Made by a program: the position numbers and the translations under genes. Positions 24,935 to 31,918 of a stretch of DNA of 64,000 bases are shown one piece after another. This stretch comes from Streptomyces graminofaciens (GTDB lineage Bacteria > Actinomycetota > Actinomycetes > Streptomycetales > Streptomycetaceae): contig NZ_AP018448.1 of the NCBI RefSeq assembly GCF_030294945.1, positions 9,706,501 to 9,770,500 on the forward strand. The letters run 5' to 3'. Position 1 is the first letter of the stretch. Each line of letters starts with the position of its first letter. The notes beneath the pieces are model-generated. The model did not search any database, had not been told where the DNA came from, and worked only from the letters and a program-made list of their open reading frames with translations.

Positions 24935-25351
24935 GGGGTCCCTCCGGGGACGTCAGTGGGCGCCGGGACGAGGGTGGAACGAGGGGCAGGGCTGAGGCTG
25001 TCGGCGACCGGTGGGGCGGTGCGACGCGCGTAGAGACCAGTCGGCGTCGACTGTGGGCGACCCTGAGGGTTCCTCAGGGCTACCCATGAGTTTCTACGCG
25101 CGTCAATCTCCTGCCTGGTCAGGCCAGTTGTCAAGGTTTCAGCCATGTACGACGCGTGACAGGTACATGAACCGGGTGGCATGGGTCGAAATCCGTCTAG
25201 GCTGAGCGGCTGCCGTGGTGTCGCACGTAGTGCGTACAGGTATCACGTTCAGGTATCGCGTTCGTGTGCCGTGTTCATGTGCCGCTTTCACGTGGTGCGT
25301 TCACGTGGTGCGTTTCCCCAGTGATCGTTCGTCCGGAGGAGAACTCAGCCG
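24935..25351. other. Upstream region of the nuclease gene and of the unknown 25352 gene
   Basis: 417 bp without a gene. It contains GACGCGCGTAGAGAC (25023-25037) and its inverted near-copy (25090-25104), a perfect 8-bp hairpin CCCTGAGG-GTT-CCTCAGGG (25061-25079), and short direct repeats CAGGTATC.CGTTC (twice) and ACGTGGTGCGTT (twice) between 25235 and 25315. Confidence 0.7.
25023..25104. promoter_or_regulatory. Inverted pair of GACGCGCGTAGARAC motifs upstream of the nuclease gene
   Basis: The motif is on the plus strand at 25023-25037 (G at position 13) and on the minus strand at 25090-25104 (A at position 13), flanking a hairpin. The same 15-mer stands 5 bases before the start codon of the HAD phosphatase at 62599. 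Candidate shared promoter or operator sequence. Confidence 0.55.
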
Positions 25352-26791
25352 ATGTCAGACAGCTCGCCTCTGCCGCCGGTGCGGCTGCTCGCCGACGCGG
25401 AGCTGGCGCGGGACGCCCTTGCCGCCCCGCTGCTCTCGCGCGCCGCCCGCCTCGCCCGCTGGGCCGGGCCGGACACGCGCGTCGGCGCCGGTGGCGAACT
25501 CGTCGAGGAGCAACTGCCCGCCGCGGCCGAGGCGCTCGGTCTCACCGGCGAGGACGCGGCGGCCTGGGCGAGCGAGGCCTGGCGGGTGGCGGTGGACACC
25601 GGGCTCGTCGACATCGTGGACGAGGAGAGCGGCACGGTCGCCGCGGGCGAGGAACTCGCACTGCTGACCTCCGGCGGACCGCAGGACGTTCTGGCCCTCT
25701 GGCTCACCGCACTGGAGACCGTCCTCGCCGACGCGAGCGTGCCCGACCTCGACGGCATCGTCGGCGCAGTGGAGGCGGGTGGTGAGATCGACTTCTCCGA
25801 GCTGGGCTGGGACCCCGAGGCCGAGGCGGAGTTCCTCGACGGAGTGCTCGGCAACCTCTATCTCCTCACCGTCAACGAGGACGGGCCGGGCGACAGCCCC
25901 GTTCCGCTGCCCGCCCTCGCCGCCTCGATGATCCTGCCGGACGACATGGGCGAACCCACCAACGACGTACTGGAACAGGTGTCGGACGCGATGATGCGGC
26001 TCGACGGCCAGTTCCGGGTGCTGGAGCCGATCGGGCTGGTGGAGTACCAGCCGGTCGACGAGGCGCTGATGGCGGACGCGGAGGGGACCGCCGAGGGCGC
26101 GGGTGCCTCCGCTGTGGACGAAACCGATGTCACGCGGTACGGGATGGTGCGCCTGACCCCGCTCGGCCTGTACGGGATGCGGACGCGGCTGCTGGAGGCG
26201 GGGGTCGCGGCACCGGCGGTCGGGGAGCTCGCCGACAAGGGCGCGGACGCCCTGCTGGACGGCACGGCGGAGTTTCCGCCCACGGCTGCCCAGGCCGAGA
26301 CCGAGCAGTGGCTCGCCCGCCGGGAGTCGCTCGCCGCGGCCAGGGAACTGCTCTCCGCCGCGCGCGGTTCCGACGAGGGGGCGCCGCTGCGCCGACTGCG
26401 CTGCCAGCAGGCCCTGTCCCTGGTCGGCACCGCCGCGGAGCCCGCGCTGCGGGAGGTCCTCGACGACCCCGAACTCGGCGGTCTGGCCCGGGTCTGGCTG
26501 ACCGAGCGGGGCGCCGCGGACGTGCCCGCGCCGTCTCAGGACATGGTCTTCTGGCTCACCATCGACACACTCGCCGCGCAACTGGCGGCGGAGGGCAACT
26601 CCGCGGAGCTGCGGGCCCTGGTGCAGGGGCTCGCGCAACAGCACGGTGGCTTCTTCGCCGCGGCCTGGCGGGTGGACCATCCGGCCACGCCCGACGTCCT
26701 GGAGGCGATGGGTCGGATCCACCCCGACAAGCGGGTGGCGAAGGAGGCGAGGAAGGCGGCGTTCAAGGCGAGGTCGCAGCGGGCGGATTGA
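25352..26791 (+). CDS. Conserved hypothetical protein, acidic, HEAT-like helical
   Basis: A 479-residue cytoplasmic protein, strongly Ala/Glu/Leu-rich, with a helical character and no signal peptide or membrane segment. Recognisable stretches are PVRLLADAELARDALAAPLLSRAARLARWAGP at the N-terminus, a middle acidic domain with YGMVRLTPLGLYGMRTRLLEAG (winged-helix-like wording), and a C-terminal HPATPDVLEAMGRIHPDKRVAKEARKAAFKARS that looks like a HEAT repeat. I know such proteins only as Streptomyces hypotheticals. ATG 25352 follows GGAGGAG. Function not assigned. Confidence 0.75.
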   Translation: MSDSSPLPPVRLLADAELARDALAAPLLSRAARLARWAGPDTRVGAGGELVEEQLPAAAEALGLTGEDAAAWASEAWRVAVDTGLVDIVDEESGTVAAGEELALLTSGGPQDVLALWLTALETVLADASVPDLDGIVGAVEAGGEIDFSELGWDPEAEAEFLDGVLGNLYLLTVNEDGPGDSPVPLPALAASMILPDDMGEPTNDVLEQVSDAMMRLDGQFRVLEPIGLVEYQPVDEALMADAEGTAEGAGASAVDETDVTRYGMVRLTPLGLYGMRTRLLEAGVAAPAVGELADKGADALLDGTAEFPPTAAQAETEQWLARRESLAAARELLSAARGSDEGAPLRRLRCQQALSLVGTAAEPALREVLDDPELGGLARVWLTERGAADVPAPSQDMVFWLTIDTLAAQLAAEGNSAELRALVQGLAQQHGGFFAAAWRVDHPATPDVLEAMGRIHPDKRVAKEARKAAFKARSQRAD

Positions 26792-27348
26792 GTGCCGCCG
26801 CGCCTATGAGGCGGTGGTCGGAGGGCGGTGTTGTCGGGTGCGGGTGGGTGGGGGCTGGTCGCGCAGTTCCCCGCGCCCCTGGAAGCAACGGCCCCTGCGG
26901 GCGGGCCTGAAAGCACCCGCTCCGCAGGCGTGAGAGCAACGGTCCCGCGGGCCTGCGAGCACCGGCTCCGCGGGCGTGAGAGCAGCGGCCCCGCGGGCCT
27001 GGAGCATCGAGCATCGGCTCTGTGGGCGTAAAGGCAACGGTCCTGTGGGCCTGAAAAGACCAGGGCGCAGCCCGGTCTTTTCAGGGGCGCGGGGAACTGC
27101 GCGAGCAACCACATCCCACCCGCACCCGCCCACGCGCCCCACCCACCCGACCTCTCCCGCGCGTACGGGGTGGAAGGGGCAGAGCCCCTGGGGGATGGGA
27201 CGGGTAGGGGCGGTGGGGGCGAGAAACCCCTCTGACGTCGCCCCGCGTTCAACCCCTGTTCAGGCACACCCGCGACCGTATGGGCGCCCCCCGGTCCACC
27301 GCCCCCCACTGCCACCCCAGGGTCACCACACCGTCAGCAGGAGACAGC
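26792..27348. repeat. 557-bp intergenic region built from Streptomyces-type repeats
   Basis: No gene seen. Outer arms GGTCGCGCAGTTCCCCGCG (from 26859) and its inverse near 27081-27110 enclose a degenerate array of about 21-25-bp blocks alternating AGCAACGGCCCC.GCGGGCCTG and GAGCACCGGCTCCGCGGGCGTG. A hairpin AAAAGACC...GGTCTTTT occurs at about 27053-27080. The right part (27175-27235) matches, with changes, a block near 37990-38065. The right edge includes the ribosome binding site CAGGAGACAG of the next gene. Confidence 0.8.
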
Positions 27349-28848
27349 ATGTCGCTCACCCGCAGGGACTTCGCCAGAACATCCGCGGTCACCGGCGCCG
27401 GTGTCGCACTGGTCGGCAGCGTAGGCGCCCTCGCCACCGCCCCGAACGCCCTCGCATCGACGGACACGGACACGGACACGGACGCCGACACCGGCACCGA
27501 GACCGACACCGGCACCGAGAGCGCGAGCGACACCGCCGCGGACCGTCACGGCACGGCCGGCGTCGGATACGGCCCCCTCCTCCCCGACCCCGACGGCATC
27601 CTCGCCCTCCCCGCCGGCTTCAAGTACCGCGTCATCACCTACTCCGGCCGGACCAAGCTGGACTCCGGCGAGTACACCCCCGGGAAGCACGACGGCACCG
27701 CCACCTTCTGCGGCCCCCGCGGCACCACCCTCCTCGTCAACAACCACGAGCTGAAGGGCCCCCGCGCCAACTGGACGTACCCCGTCCCGCTCACCGAGGG
27801 CCTCGTCTACGACCCGGCCGCGGCCGGCGGCTGCACGGTCGTCGAGGTCCGCCCGGGCGGTCACGTCGCCGAGTGGGTCGGCATCGCCGGCACCTCCACC
27901 AACTGCGCCGGTGGCAGCACCCCGTGGGGCACTTGGCTGACCTGCGAGGAGAACTCCGACCGGGCCGGCGTCAACGGTATGACGAAGGACCACGGCTATG
28001 TCTTCGAGGTCGACCCCGTCGACCGCCGCGCCAACCGCGACCCCAAGCCGCTGAAGTTCTTCGGCCGCTACGACCACGAGGCCGTCGTCATCGACCCCAA
28101 GCGCGGCCACGCCTACCTCACCGAGGACGCGGCGGGCCCCAACGGCCTCCTCTACCGCTGGACCCCGCCCAAGGGCTTCGAGTACGGCCACGGCAGGTTC
28201 CGTGAGCTCGCCGACGACGCCGGTGTCCTCCAGGCACCCAAGTGCTACGACTCCGGCGGCCAGTTCGTCGACGACCTCTCCCGCGCCACCAGGATCGGCA
28301 CGGTGTACGGCGTCGACTGGGTCGACGTCCCCGACCGGGACGCGAAGACCGTAGCCGTCCGCAAGCAGTTCGGCGCCGGGGAGATCACCCGTGCCCGCAA
28401 GCTGGAGGGCATGTGGTGGGCCGACGGGGGCGCGTACGTCGTCTCCTCGTACGCCCGTGACGAGAGCCCCGTCCGGCACGACGGCCAGGTCTGGTTCTAC
28501 GACCCCAAGCGCCGCACCCTGACCCTGAAGGTCCTGCTCGGCGTGAACCCCGACCCCGCCGTGGACGGCGCCTTCGACGGCCCCGACAACATCACCGTCT
28601 CCCCGTACGGCGGCCTCGTCATCGCCGAGGACGGCGAGGGCGTCCAGCACCTCTTCGGCGCCACCGACAGCGGCCGTACGTACCCCATCGCCCGCAACGA
28701 CCTCAACATCGGCACCGAGGAGGAGCCCGAGTTCAGCGAGTTCACGGGCGTCACCTTCTCGCCCGACGGGCGGACGCTGTACGCCAACATCCAGGAGCCG
28801 GGGATCATGCTGGCGATCACCGGGCCGTGGAAGCGCCAGAAGCGGTGA
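27349..28848 (+). CDS. Tat-exported PhoX/DUF839-family protein
   Basis: A 499-residue protein with a twin-arginine signal (SLTRRDFARTSAVTGAGVALVGS). Right after cleavage comes a low-complexity Asp/Thr stretch (DTDTDTDADTGTETDTG, about residues 43-60). The remainder matches the PhoX/DUF839 beta-propeller: ILALPAGFKYRVITYSG, HELKGPRANW, GTWLTCEENSD, GYVFEVDP, GMWWADGGAYVVSSY, PDNITVSPYGGLVIAEDGEG. PhoX enzymes are Ca/Fe-dependent alkaline phosphatases; DUF839 members are often unproven. ATG 27349 follows AGGAGACAGC. Three GCGGTGAC direct repeats straddle the stop codon (28852-28880). Confidence 0.88.
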   Translation: MSLTRRDFARTSAVTGAGVALVGSVGALATAPNALASTDTDTDTDADTGTETDTGTESASDTAADRHGTAGVGYGPLLPDPDGILALPAGFKYRVITYSGRTKLDSGEYTPGKHDGTATFCGPRGTTLLVNNHELKGPRANWTYPVPLTEGLVYDPAAAGGCTVVEVRPGGHVAEWVGIAGTSTNCAGGSTPWGTWLTCEENSDRAGVNGMTKDHGYVFEVDPVDRRANRDPKPLKFFGRYDHEAVVIDPKRGHAYLTEDAAGPNGLLYRWTPPKGFEYGHGRFRELADDAGVLQAPKCYDSGGQFVDDLSRATRIGTVYGVDWVDVPDRDAKTVAVRKQFGAGEITRARKLEGMWWADGGAYVVSSYARDESPVRHDGQVWFYDPKRRTLTLKVLLGVNPDPAVDGAFDGPDNITVSPYGGLVIAEDGEGVQHLFGATDSGRTYPIARNDLNIGTEEEPEFSEFTGVTFSPDGRTLYANIQEPGIMLAITGPWKRQKR

Positions 28849-28925
28849 CACCGAAGCGGTGACTTCCCAAGGCGGTGACTCCGAAGCGCTGATTAATTCG
28901 TTCGCCCGACCCGTGGTTCGCCTCC

Positions 28926-28938
28926 TAGAGTCATTCTC
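28926..28938 (+). promoter_or_regulatory. Candidate promoter of the Y-RNA array
   Basis: TAGAGT at 28926-28931 fits a -10 box, with TTCGCC at 28901-28906 as a weak -35 (19-bp spacing). A start 7-8 bases after the -10 falls on 28938-28939, exactly where the first base of the terminal stem of Y-RNA-like module 1 begins. Confidence 0.5.
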
Positions 28939-29076
28939 GTCCAGGTGCGAAGGCAGGACCTACTTCCACTGATAATGGGGCGGTCGCGGGTTCGAGTCCC
29001 GCCACCGGTACAACTTGCCGGTGTAGCTCAGGGGTTAGAGCACCTACGTCGGTTCCGCCGGCTTCGATCTCTGGAC
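28939..29076 (+). ncRNA. Y-RNA-like module 1 with a circularly permuted class I tRNA-like domain
   Basis: Terminal stem GTCCAGG (28939-28945) pairs with TCTGGAC (29070-29076). An internal loop (TGCGAA against GGCTTCGATC) leads to a 9-bp helix GGCAGGACC (28952-28960)/GGTTCCGCC (29051-29059) with one A-C mismatch. The distal part reads as tRNA halves in reverse order: T arm GCGGG-TTCGAGT-CCCGC (28986-29002), acceptor 3' strand CACCGGT, linker ACAACTT, acceptor 5' strand GCCGGTG, TA, then D arm GCTC-AGGGGTTA-GAGC (29026-29041). The anticodon-stem equivalent is weak. The layout resembles bacterial YrlA RNAs, which carry tRNA-mimicking modules and bind Ro60/Rsr, encoded just downstream. Confidence 0.85.
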
Positions 29077-29089
29077 ACCCAAAACTTCA

Positions 29090-29172
29090 TGCACCTCCCG
29101 GTGCGCCGGCTGCGGCTACTTCTTCTCCCAAAAGAATTCGATGCCGCCGCCGACTTGATCTCGGGAGGCGCA
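29090..29172 (+). ncRNA. Y-RNA-like module 2 with a simple hairpin
   Basis: Terminal stem TGCACCTCCCGG (29090-29101) pairs with TCGGGAGGCGCA (29161-29172), with one mismatch. The internal loop is TGCGCC against GACTTGATC. The helix GGCTGCGGC (29108-29116)/GCCGCCGCC (29143-29151) has its single mismatch at the same fourth position as in modules 1 and 3. The end is a small TTCTT...AAGAA hairpin instead of a tRNA-like domain. Its 3' strand can pair alternatively with 29342-29354. Confidence 0.7.
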
Positions 29173-29354
29173 GCATATGGTGGGTGCCCGGTGCGCAGGC
29201 AGCGGATACTTCGGGAACTGGTGGGGATTGCTCCTCATGCGGGTTCGAATCCCGTCATCGACCTCTGGTCGATGTGGCGGAACGGAAGACGCGCCAGTTA
29301 TAAGCAACCGTCGCCGACTTCGACCTCGGGCGCCCTCCTTTTGCTGCGCCTCCC
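29163..29354 (+). ncRNA. Y-RNA-like module 3 with a circularly permuted tRNA-Leu-like domain
   Basis: Inner terminal stem GGTGGGTGCCCGG (29179-29191)/TCGGGCGCCCTCC (29326-29338) can be extended outward, past a 3x3 loop, by a perfect 13-bp helix 29163-29175/29342-29354. The internal loop (TGCGCA against GACTTCGACC) and the helix GGCAGCGG/CCGTCGCC repeat the module plan. The tRNA-like part is complete but permuted: anticodon-stem strands AACTGG (29216-29221) and CCAGTT (29294-29299), 5-bp variable arm GGGGA-TTGC-TCCTC, T arm 29239-29255 with TTCGAAT loop, 7-bp acceptor stem CATCGAC (29256-29262)/GTCGATG (29268-29274) joined by CTCTG, and 3-bp D stem GCG/CGC. TTTT after the inner stem could end transcription. 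Confidence 0.85.
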
Positions 29355-29388
29355 TCCGAAGCAATCATTCCATGCACGAAGTGCTGGC

Positions 29389-29404
29389 GAATTCGGGGGA
29401 ATTC
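29389..29404 (+). promoter_or_regulatory. Hairpin GAATTC-GGGG-GAATTC holding the rsr ribosome binding site
   Basis: A 6-bp stem with the purine-rich GGGG in the loop, ending 3 bases before the ATG at 29408. It could modulate translation initiation of rsr. Confidence 0.5.
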
Positions 29405-29407
29405 ATC

Positions 29408-30991
29408 ATGGCGCGATTCAACACCAAGGCAACCAAGGCGCAGCCCACGTCGCGAGTGACGTCGACGGGGCGGGTGCTCCGTACCTTCGAGGGCGGCCGT
29501 GGCCGTGAGCGGGACGAGCGTTCCGAGCTGTTCCTGCTGTCGATCGCCAACTTCGTCGCGCAGAAGACCTTCTACGAGAGCGGCGAGGACCGGGACGACC
29601 GGTTCGCCGCGCTCGTCCGGCTGCTCGCCGTCACCGACCCGACGTGGACGGCCGGTCTGCTCGCCTGGCTGCGCGGCGAGGGCAACCTCCGTACGGCCTC
29701 GATCGTGGGCGCCGCCGAGTATGTGAAGGCGCGGCTCGACGCGGGAGCGACTGATGGCCCTTCGAACAGGCAGGTCGTGGACTCCGTGCTGCGGCGCCCC
29801 GACGAGCCCGGCGAGCTGCTCGCGTACTGGACCTCGCGTTACGGCCGTAACATCCCCAAGCCCGTGAAGCGGGGCGTGGCCGACGCCGTACGCCGCCTCT
29901 ACAGCGCGAAGTCGCTGCTGAAGTACGACACGGCATCCAAGGGCTACCGCTTCGGCGACATTCTCAACCTGGTGCACGCCGCGCCGGACCCGACCAAGCC
30001 GTGGCAGGGCGACCTCTTCCAGTACGCGCTCGACCGGCGGCACAACCCGGACACGGCCGTCGTACCCAAGTCGCTGCCCGTGCTCGCGGCCCACCGGGAC
30101 CTGATGGCGCTGCGGCCCGCCAAGCGGCGCAGGGTCGTGGCCGGTGCGCAGGGCGCGCGGCGGCTCGCGGACGCGGGGATCACCTGGGAGGCGCTGGCGG
30201 GCTGGCTGCAGGGCCCGATGGACAAGGCGGCCTGGGAGGCCGTCATCCCGTCCATGGGCGCGATGGCACTGGTGCGCAACCTGCGGAACTTCGACGAGGC
30301 GGGTGTCTCGGACGAGGTCGCGGCGCAGGTGGCGGCCAGGATCAGCGACCCGGCCGAGGTCGCGCGCTCGCGGCAGTTCCCGTTCCGCTATCTCTCCGCG
30401 TACCAGCACGCGCCCTCGCTGCGCTGGGCGTACCCGCTGGAGCAGGCGCTCGGCCACTCGCTGGCCAATGTGCCCGCGCTGCCCGGCCGGACCCTGGTCC
30501 TGGTCGACCGCTCGGGCTCGATGTTCTACTCGAAGCTGTCCGACCGCTCGTCGCTCAGGTACGCCGACGCGGCGGCGATCTTCGGTACGGCGCTCGCGCT
30601 GCGGGCGGCGAACGCGGATCTCGTCGAGTTCGGGAGCACCAGCAAGCCGGTGGAGTTCCGCAAGGGCGAGTCGGTGCTGAAGATCATCGGCCGCTTCGGG
30701 GACCTGGGCGGCACCGACACCACCGAGGCCGTCCGCCGGCACTACCGGAAGCACGACCGGGTGCTGATCGTCACCGACGAGCAGGCCACGTACAGCCACT
30801 ACGGCGACCCGACCCGGCAGGTGCCGGACGACGTACCGGTCTACACCTGGAACCTCGCCGGGTACCGGGCGGGCCACGGCCCCTCGGGCAAGGCGAACCG
30901 TCACACCTTCGGCGGGCTCTCGGACGCGGCCTTCCGGATGGTTCCGCTGCTGGAGGCGGCGCGGGACGCCGACTGGCCGTGGGCCGTCTGA
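29408..30991 (+). CDS. rsr: Ro60 orthologue, TROVE-domain RNA-binding protein
   Basis: A 527-residue protein. Residues 1-345 form the TROVE/HEAT ring (TSRVTSTGRVLRTFEGGRGRERDERSELFLLSIANFVAQKTFYESG..., LLAWLRGEGNLRTASIVGAAEYVKARL), which binds Y RNAs on its outside and misfolded RNA ends in its hole. Residues 350-527 are a von Willebrand A-type domain with MIDAS motif TLVLVDRSGSMFYSK. ATG 29408 is preferred: upstream in-frame codons lie inside the Y-RNA structures. In bacteria with Rsr, Y RNA tethers it to exoribonuclease PNPase for structured-RNA decay; a similar role here is inferred from the adjacent RNA array. Confidence 0.93.
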   Translation: MARFNTKATKAQPTSRVTSTGRVLRTFEGGRGRERDERSELFLLSIANFVAQKTFYESGEDRDDRFAALVRLLAVTDPTWTAGLLAWLRGEGNLRTASIVGAAEYVKARLDAGATDGPSNRQVVDSVLRRPDEPGELLAYWTSRYGRNIPKPVKRGVADAVRRLYSAKSLLKYDTASKGYRFGDILNLVHAAPDPTKPWQGDLFQYALDRRHNPDTAVVPKSLPVLAAHRDLMALRPAKRRRVVAGAQGARRLADAGITWEALAGWLQGPMDKAAWEAVIPSMGAMALVRNLRNFDEAGVSDEVAAQVAARISDPAEVARSRQFPFRYLSAYQHAPSLRWAYPLEQALGHSLANVPALPGRTLVLVDRSGSMFYSKLSDRSSLRYADAAAIFGTALALRAANADLVEFGSTSKPVEFRKGESVLKIIGRFGDLGGTDTTEAVRRHYRKHDRVLIVTDEQATYSHYGDPTRQVPDDVPVYTWNLAGYRAGHGPSGKANRHTFGGLSDAAFRMVPLLEAARDADWPWAV

Positions 30992-31004
30992 CGGAGCGCG
31001 GTGA

Positions 31005-31040
31005 GTGTGGCCCGTATCCCAGTGGGGGTACGGGCCACAC
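31005..31040 (+). terminator. Terminator hairpin after rsr
   Basis: GTGTGGCCCGTA and TACGGGCCACAC form a 12-bp stem closed by a short CCC/GGG extension, 14 bases after the stop codon. Confidence 0.85.
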
Positions 31041-31079
31041 CCTTGTTCGCGCCCCGCACTGACATCTAACATTTCAGTT

Positions 31080-31892
31080 ATGGAGCCCATACGACCCGTC
31101 GGCCGCACCCTGCTCAGGGATCAGGCCTACCTCGCCATCAGGGACGCCATCGTGACCGGCGAGATCGAGCCCGGGGCGGTGGTGCGGGACGCCGAGTTCG
31201 CGGAGCTGCTCGGGCTGTCCCGGGCGCCGGTGCGGGAGGCGTTCTCGCGGCTCGTCGACGAGGGGCTGCTGGAGAGCAAGCCGCAGAGCTACACGCGGGT
31301 CACGGCCGTCGTGGCCGCCGATGTCCGGGACGCCGCCGCCGTGGTCGGCGCCATGCACGAGCTGGCCACCCGGGTCGCGGTGCCCCGGCTGTTCGCGGCG
31401 GACGTCGAGACGATGCGCTCGGCCAACGGGCGGTTCGCGGCGGCCGTCCGCGCGGGCGACGTCGACGCCGCCCTGGTCGCCGACGACGAGCTGCACGACG
31501 TCCTCGTCCGGGTGAGCGGCAACCGCGCGGCCGCCGCCACCGTCGCCCGCTACACCCCGCTCATCCGCCGCCTGGAGAGGCGCCGCTTCGGTGAGGGCGG
31601 CAACTGCCGTTCGGCCGGCCTGCACGAACAGTTGATCGAGGCCTGCGCGGCCGGTGACGTGGACGAGGCGGTCCGGGTCACGGCGGAGATCTGGCGCGGA
31701 TTGGCGGCACTCGCCGACGGATCCGACGCCGAAGGGCGTGTCGCCGACGAGCGTGTCGCCGCAGGGCGTGACGCCGACGAACGTGACGCCGACGAACGTG
31801 ACGCCGACGAGCGTGACGCCGGCGAACCTGACGTCGCCGCGCTCGCCGATGCGCCCGAAGCCGTTGCCCCCGGCGGCCGAGCCGACCACTGA
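31080..31892 (+). CDS. GntR-family (FCD) transcriptional regulator with an acidic repeat tail
   Basis: A 270-residue regulator. Residues 8-75 form the winged helix ([54 protein letters not shown]), followed by the helical FCD ligand domain (residues 85-215, with [13 protein letters not shown]). The C-terminal 50 residues are an unusual repeat tail ([17 protein letters not shown]) encoded by 15-bp tandem DNA repeats. It lies 26 bp upstream of acdS and is the likely regulator of that gene. The promoter region TCTAACATTTCAGTTATG has TAACAT about 8 nt before the start, so the transcript may be short-leader. Confidence 0.88.
   Translation: MEPIRPVGRTLLRDQAYLAIRDAIVTGEIEPGAVVRDAEFAELLGLSRAPVREAFSRLVDEGLLESKPQSYTRVTAVVAADVRDAAAVVGAMHELATRVAVPRLFAADVETMRSANGRFAAAVRAGDVDAALVADDELHDVLVRVSGNRAAAATVARYTPLIRRLERRRFGEGGNCRSAGLHEQLIEACAAGDVDEAVRVTAEIWRGLAALADGSDAEGRVADERVAAGRDADERDADERDADERDAGEPDVAALADAPEAVAPGGRADH
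31737..31826 (+). repeat. Six 15-bp tandem repeats inside the GntR gene
   Basis: Units of the form CGTGACGCCGACGAA at 31737, 31752, 31767, 31782, 31797 and 31812. Units 3-5 are nearly identical; the outer units are diverged. Each adds five residues (RDADE) to the C-terminus. Confidence 0.9.
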
Positions 31893-31918
31893 CCCACGCC
31901 ACCAACCCGGGAGAACCC

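Noticed and set aside
28986..29041. Ordinary tRNA genes in the rsr upstream region
   Set aside because: The T arm precedes the D arm, acceptor strands are joined by a short linker and no anticodon loop lies between D and T arms in the correct order; permuted tRNA mimics within Y RNAs explain the pattern better.
29177..29407. N-terminal extension of Rsr starting at 29177
   Set aside because: The extension overlaps module 3 RNA stems, has no resemblance to Ro60 N-termini, and ATG 29408 has a ribosome binding site.
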